From assembly GCF_009730915.1 (NCBI RefSeq), contig NC_052476.1, forward strand, positions 20,317,257-20,381,256: a stretch of 64,000 nucleotides of DNA, given 5' to 3'. Of the stretch, positions 60,361 through 64,000 are shown in pieces. This stretch comes from Dioscorea cayenensis subsp. rotundata (Eukaryota > Streptophyta > Magnoliopsida > Dioscoreales > Dioscoreaceae). Each line of letters begins with the position of its first letter. Positions within the stretch are counted from its first letter, which is position 1. A model generated the notes under the pieces. The model saw nothing but the letters and a program-made list of their open reading frames with translations. It did not search any database and was not told the origin of the DNA. Position numbers and translations under genes: made by a program.

Positions 60361-61805
60361 TCAAATAGAGCCTCCAGCAGCAATGATTTCATTCTCCAGC
60401 TAATAAAAACAAAACATAGCAAAGACTTGGTAAGATTCCAATGTATAAACAAGAAGGTTCATGCAAGGAAGAGATTGAATACCTTACGGATGCTTTCAAT
60501 CTTGCTCATTAGAAGCTGGTACTCTTCTTTGACATGGTTGAGAGAGACCACACACCTGCACTTCCAGCAAAACATGATAATAAGTAATGATGATTTGAGT
60601 TTAATATTTCTGCTAAAAAAATGAGAAAGACACATGTTTAAAACCAAGAAACATAGGATGTACCCTTGTTTGTTAGAAGCATCACAGTAGGTGGCCATGG
60701 TCAAACAAGCATCGGCCAAACGGGCAGCTCCAATGCTGTGCACAGGAAAAGTAATGCAGGATTAGCACATAGAAACCAACTATATATTTAGAAAATCTTC
60801 ACACATTACAAAAGTCAGGTTCTTTATTTGGGTTTTTTAAATGAATGTGATTTTTTTCCTGTCAGTATTAAGTTTCAAGTCGATTCAAATGAGGACAAAA
60901 TCTACTATTTTTTCCTCTTAGTATGAAGTTTCTTTAAGAAATTTACAAGTATTAACTTAATACAATTGTATTTTTCGCCATCTAATAATCCCAACAAAAT
61001 AAAATGTTGAGGAATTTAATGAAGCAAAATTCTAAGAACTTAAATTGAAGTGCTTTGGCATAGTCTCAAGATTTTCATGCCGATATAAATTAGGAAAACA
61101 TCTATAACAAGAGAAAGAAACGACAAGCAGAATAAAACAAAATGTAACGAAACAGTCATCTGAGGTCCCCACTACTGTCCTGAGAATTACAGGTTGGAAA
61201 AAATTACTTAGTCCTCATAGATCAAACAAACTTAATAAATCAGGTTTCTAAAGAATCAGTATCATAAAAACTGTCCCAGGTACTGTGTCCATATAAAGTA
61301 ACAAGTCATCAATAACTATGAAAAAAGAACTGATAGGTGGTGGTGTATTATACATAAGGCCGCTTCCCTTCAGACGATTAATAACCACCTCGAGCATATG
61401 AAAGTTCACAATCTCTTGGTCCCTTCATTGATAAAAAATGAAAACACAATAAGTTACATAATGATGGGCTCTAGAATATGATTATGGAATACAGAAATTT
61501 GCATAACTGACTTACAGCCTCGCAGTCAGTTCAGTCAGTGATTTCTCAGCCTCAGAATGGAAAAGAGTTATCGTTTCTGAAGCAAAATCATATCCTTCCT
61601 CGTACAGTTGATCGAACACCTCATTCAGGATTTTCTGTCATTGCAAAACAAGAAATCAAGTTGAAGTTTTGTGACAGACATAAAACAAGGAAAAATCATG
61701 ATGGAAGAAACTCCATTTTGGATCCCTATACTAAAGGATCACCTCCCGAGCAATGGAATACTTCAGATCCGCAAAGCTCCTCTTCAACTCCTGGACAGAA
61801 GCCAT
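60361..61805 (-). CDS. Pseudo-HPt (AHP6-like) histidine-phosphotransfer-type protein with Asn instead of the phospho-His
   Basis: HPt proteins carry phosphate from cytokinin receptor kinases to nuclear response regulators. Versions lacking the His, such as Arabidopsis AHP6 (Asn), inhibit the relay. Exons on the minus strand: 61805-61743, 61634-61516, 61422-61354, 60735-60664, 60555-60483, 60399-60361. All GT-AG, phases agree, 435 nt, 144 aa. Family landmarks: EVFDQLYEEGYDFASETITL, EAEKSLTELTARLDQEIVNF, then VVINRLKGSG where family members have VHQLKGSS; Asn76 (codon 61377-61379) aligns with the phospho-His. Then IGAARLADACL, YCDASNKQGCVVSLNHVKEE and the C-terminal LENEIIAAGGSI. The frame is fully open, unlike its three neighbours. 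Whether it is expressed is unknown. Confidence 0.82.
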
Positions 61806-62000
61806 TAGCTATGGTTGTGTGCTTAAGGTGTATGCCTTCATCTTTATATAACTGGAAGAAAGGACTTCAATATAGAGAATTAATTAATCATTAATATTAA
61901 AATGGAAAGACAGCAATGTAATCACGAGGACACATTTAATGCTTTCTATTCATGGAATTCAACCATTGAACCTTGTTGTATGTTCTTTGTTTCCTTTTGG

Positions 62001-62145
62001 AGAATATGTTTTTGGGAGAAAACCTAGGCATGGTTTTCATGCTTGAGAGTAATCATCTAAATCCAAAATTTTAAAACAAATCCTGTGAATGTCCTTGCAA
62101 GTAATATCAACACCATGAGCAGATTGTTGTTATTTGATGAGCAAA
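62001..62145 (+). pseudogene. Fragment of the nucleoside hydrolase last exon (third fragment)
   Basis: 'atgtttttgggagaaaacctaggcatggttttcatg' and 'catctaaatcca...cctgtgaatgtccttgcaagtaatatcaacac' match the start of exon 12. Only the first half is present, with a stop and indels. It abuts sequence related to intron 3 of the HPt-like genes (about 62150-62250, compare 57470-57540). Confidence 0.75.
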
Positions 62146-62795
62146 TCCTTAAAATGAATTTGATTCAATATTTTAATCATGTGGCAAGAATAAAAAGGAA
62201 AATGAGAAGCACTGAATAGATTATCAGGGGAGATCCAGTTAGCATGTAAAATTTCCAAGTTTTTCACCCCAGAAAAATTTAGCACCATCAAATGATCACT
62301 ATATAGACAAATATGCCAAGAAAATTAGTGAAGCAGAAACCTCAGAGCTTAATTGAAGCGCTCTGTCATAGCCCAAGAGGTACAAACCAGTGCATTTGAG
62401 CAAGTGATCTATGACCGTTGAAAGAAACGACAAACAAAATGGTGATCACGTCTGTACAAACAAAACAAATTAATGAAACAGCTAAGTAGAATTCTCCCAC
62501 ATAGTACCAAGGTTTCCATGCCTAAATAAATGGGAACAAATAATGAGACTGTCTGTAGTATTATGACAACCTTAAGGAAAGAGACATGTGTATCTATAAC
62601 CCAAGTTTTCCGTTACAGTCCTGAGAATTTCAGATCAGAATAATTTAACAAATCATGAATAACTAAATATACGAACAAAAAAGACATCCTAAAGTATCAG
62701 AATTCTCCATTACTGTACAAGACCTCTGCATTGGTATAGATTAGAAAATTATCAACAACAACCGAAAAAAGAACTGGTGTAATGGTGAATTATAC

Positions 62796-63254
62796 CTGCA
62801 TTATTGTCCTTAAGTTGATGAGTACATGTCAAGCTTATCAGGTCATGATAGTTCACAATCTCTTTCTCACTTCACCAAAAATCAGAGGAAAAAAAAAACA
62901 AATTAAGCAACATATCAACACAGATGATCATTAGTACAGAAAACTAGCATGACCAGCTCACAGCTTCACAGTTGATGGAGCCAGTGTTTTCGCAGCTTAT
63001 ATGTGGCAAGGGGTTACCCGTACCCCAGCAAAACCATGCGACGCAAGATAACAGATTGCTCACTCAGGATGAGCAGTCATTGCATAAACCACAAATAAAG
63101 GCAACACTTTATTTCAAACATCTAACTAAGAAAAACAAAAGGTGCAACAGTGCAAGAGATTCCATTTTCAGTTCTTATACTAAACAATCATATCCTAGAC
63201 AAGCAGTGACTTGAAGTCAGCTAAGCTTCTGTTCAACTCAAGGGTAGAAGCCAT
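62796..63254 (-). pseudogene. 5' fragment of an HPt-like gene that still has a His at the phospho site
   Basis: Exon 1 begins MASTLELNRSLADFKSLL and hits TAG where the others read the exon end. Exon 2 is heavily altered (about 62960-63090). Exon 3 reads EIVNYHDLISLTCTHQLKD. HQLK matches the canonical HPt motif (His codon 62818-62820), but two residues are inserted before it and the following GSS is lost. Exons 4-6 are absent. Non-functional. Confidence 0.7.
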
Positions 63255-63371
63255 GTCCTATGGTAGTATGCAAGAATGTATGCATTGGGGGTGTAGAGTT
63301 CAAAAGCAGAATTACTATATCAATTTCAATTAAAATTAAATTGGAAAGACAACAGTCGTGAGGAAACGCAA

Positions 63372-63567
63372 GAGTTATGAAGTTCTCTCAGAGTTCGATA
63401 TGTTTCCAGATCCTTCAGCAGTGAAGGCAGTGATAGAATCCAAGCTTCTGACCACACTAATCCCTCTTGATGATCAGCACAAAATGACTTCAACTGAAGA
63501 GAGCCCAGTTTCTATTCAAGCATCATCAGCTCTTAAAGTTGCTTATTTTAAAGAAAAGATATAAAAC
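63372..63567 (+). pseudogene. Fragment of nucleoside hydrolase exon 11 (fourth fragment), cut by a TRIM
   Basis: FDMFPDPSAVKAVIESKL, followed by TLIPLDDQHKMTS, matches the middle of exon 11 ([29 protein letters not shown] in the parent). It is open to 63564. Similarity ends exactly where the LTR of the adjacent TRIM begins, near the exon-11 end. Confidence 0.8.
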
Positions 63568-64000
63568 TGTTAGATTTTATATTTTTGGTACTAGAGAGTC
63601 TATATAGAGCTTTTATATGAGCTTAGGGTCTTACACCAAAAAGTCTCAAGACTTAGTGGCTCAACCCTCTATACCTATATATAAACCCATTACACTTCTA
63701 TTACACAACCGATGCTGGTACTATATTTCCAACACTCTCCTCAAGTTCAACTCATGGGGTCGAACTTGCACTGCACTCTGTACACCGTAGTCTGCTTTAC
63801 TCGTGACTCAGTACACTACTTTGTGTCTCAGAGGTCCTACACACATGGAGTCCTATTTTAACTTGACTTGTGTTCCTTCTCGAACCTCAGAGGTCTTTTA
63901 CTAGATCCCACTATAACTATCGTGATCATTTTTCCCGCAGCTCGATACCATGTTAGATTTTATATTTTTCGATCTAAGATCGCCTTATACGACTTTATAT
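63568..64000 (-). mobile_element. TRIM-like miniature LTR element, minus orientation, cut by the window end
   Basis: A 167-bp LTR-like unit (63568-63734, TGTTAG...CCAACA) is followed by about 216 bp of non-coding sequence. A second TGTTAGATTTTATATTTTT begins at 63951 and runs off the window. Reading the minus strand, TGGTATCGAGCTG (63950-63938) just inside the right LTR fits a methionine-tRNA primer site, and GAGGAGAG just inside the left LTR fits a polypurine tract. An internal region this short defines a terminal-repeat retrotransposon in miniature. The two LTR starts already differ after 19 bases, so the insertion is not recent. Confidence 0.75.

Overview
The window is plant nuclear DNA, almost certainly from an angiosperm. 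Its genes have many short introns with GT-AG borders. It encodes plant-only proteins (sucrose-phosphate phosphatase, gibberellin receptor GID1, histone H2A.X ending in SQEF, a two-domain secreted nucleoside hydrolase). The spacers are AT-rich and full of copia, TRIM, hAT, MITE and SINE insertions. The GID1 wording looks more monocot-like than eudicot-like, but that is a weak inference and the species is not identified.

Layout. 1-4.5 kb: sucrose-phosphate phosphatase (+). 4.8-9.9 kb: a copia LTR retrotransposon with apparently identical LTRs, inserted inside a MITE. 10.5-12.9 kb: a p31comet/MAD2L1-binding-protein gene (+) with a 62-bp periodic promoter repeat and an apparent one-base frame break. 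15.3-16.8 kb: divergent pair of mitochondrial-type ribosomal protein L33 (-) and histone H2A.X (+) around a repeated promoter. 17-26.5 kb: gene-free DNA with tandem repeats and a terminal-inverted-repeat element swollen by a TTA microsatellite. 26.7-28.8 kb: GID1 (+). 31-51.4 kb: a LEC14B/DCAF11-type WD40 gene (48.5-51.3 kb, +) preceded by two decayed genomic copies filled with transposons. The splicing factor gene PRP38A (42.2-45.05 kb, -) lies between the debris and the intact copy. 52.3-56.4 kb: an NSH3-type nucleoside hydrolase (+).

The most unusual region is 52-63.6 kb. Downstream of the nucleoside hydrolase is an array that alternates plus-strand fragments of its last exons with minus-strand genes for histidine-containing phosphotransfer (HPt) proteins. 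There are four HPt units. One (60361-61805) has an intact six-exon reading frame, with Asn in place of the phospho-accepting His, like the Arabidopsis cytokinin-signalling inhibitor AHP6. A second full-length unit has Tyr there and is broken. Two 5' fragments have Arg and His. This is a locally amplified pseudo-HPt cluster that does not appear to be a single standard annotation unit. A miniature LTR element (TRIM) cuts the last fragment at the window edge.

The working genes are unrelated housekeeping, hormone or cell-cycle genes. The only plausible functional echo is hormonal: GID1 perceives gibberellin, the HPt proteins belong to cytokinin signalling, and nucleoside hydrolases can act on cytokinin ribosides. 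That last link is speculation. Two otherwise intact genes each carry a single extra base, so assembly error should be excluded before calling them pseudogenes.
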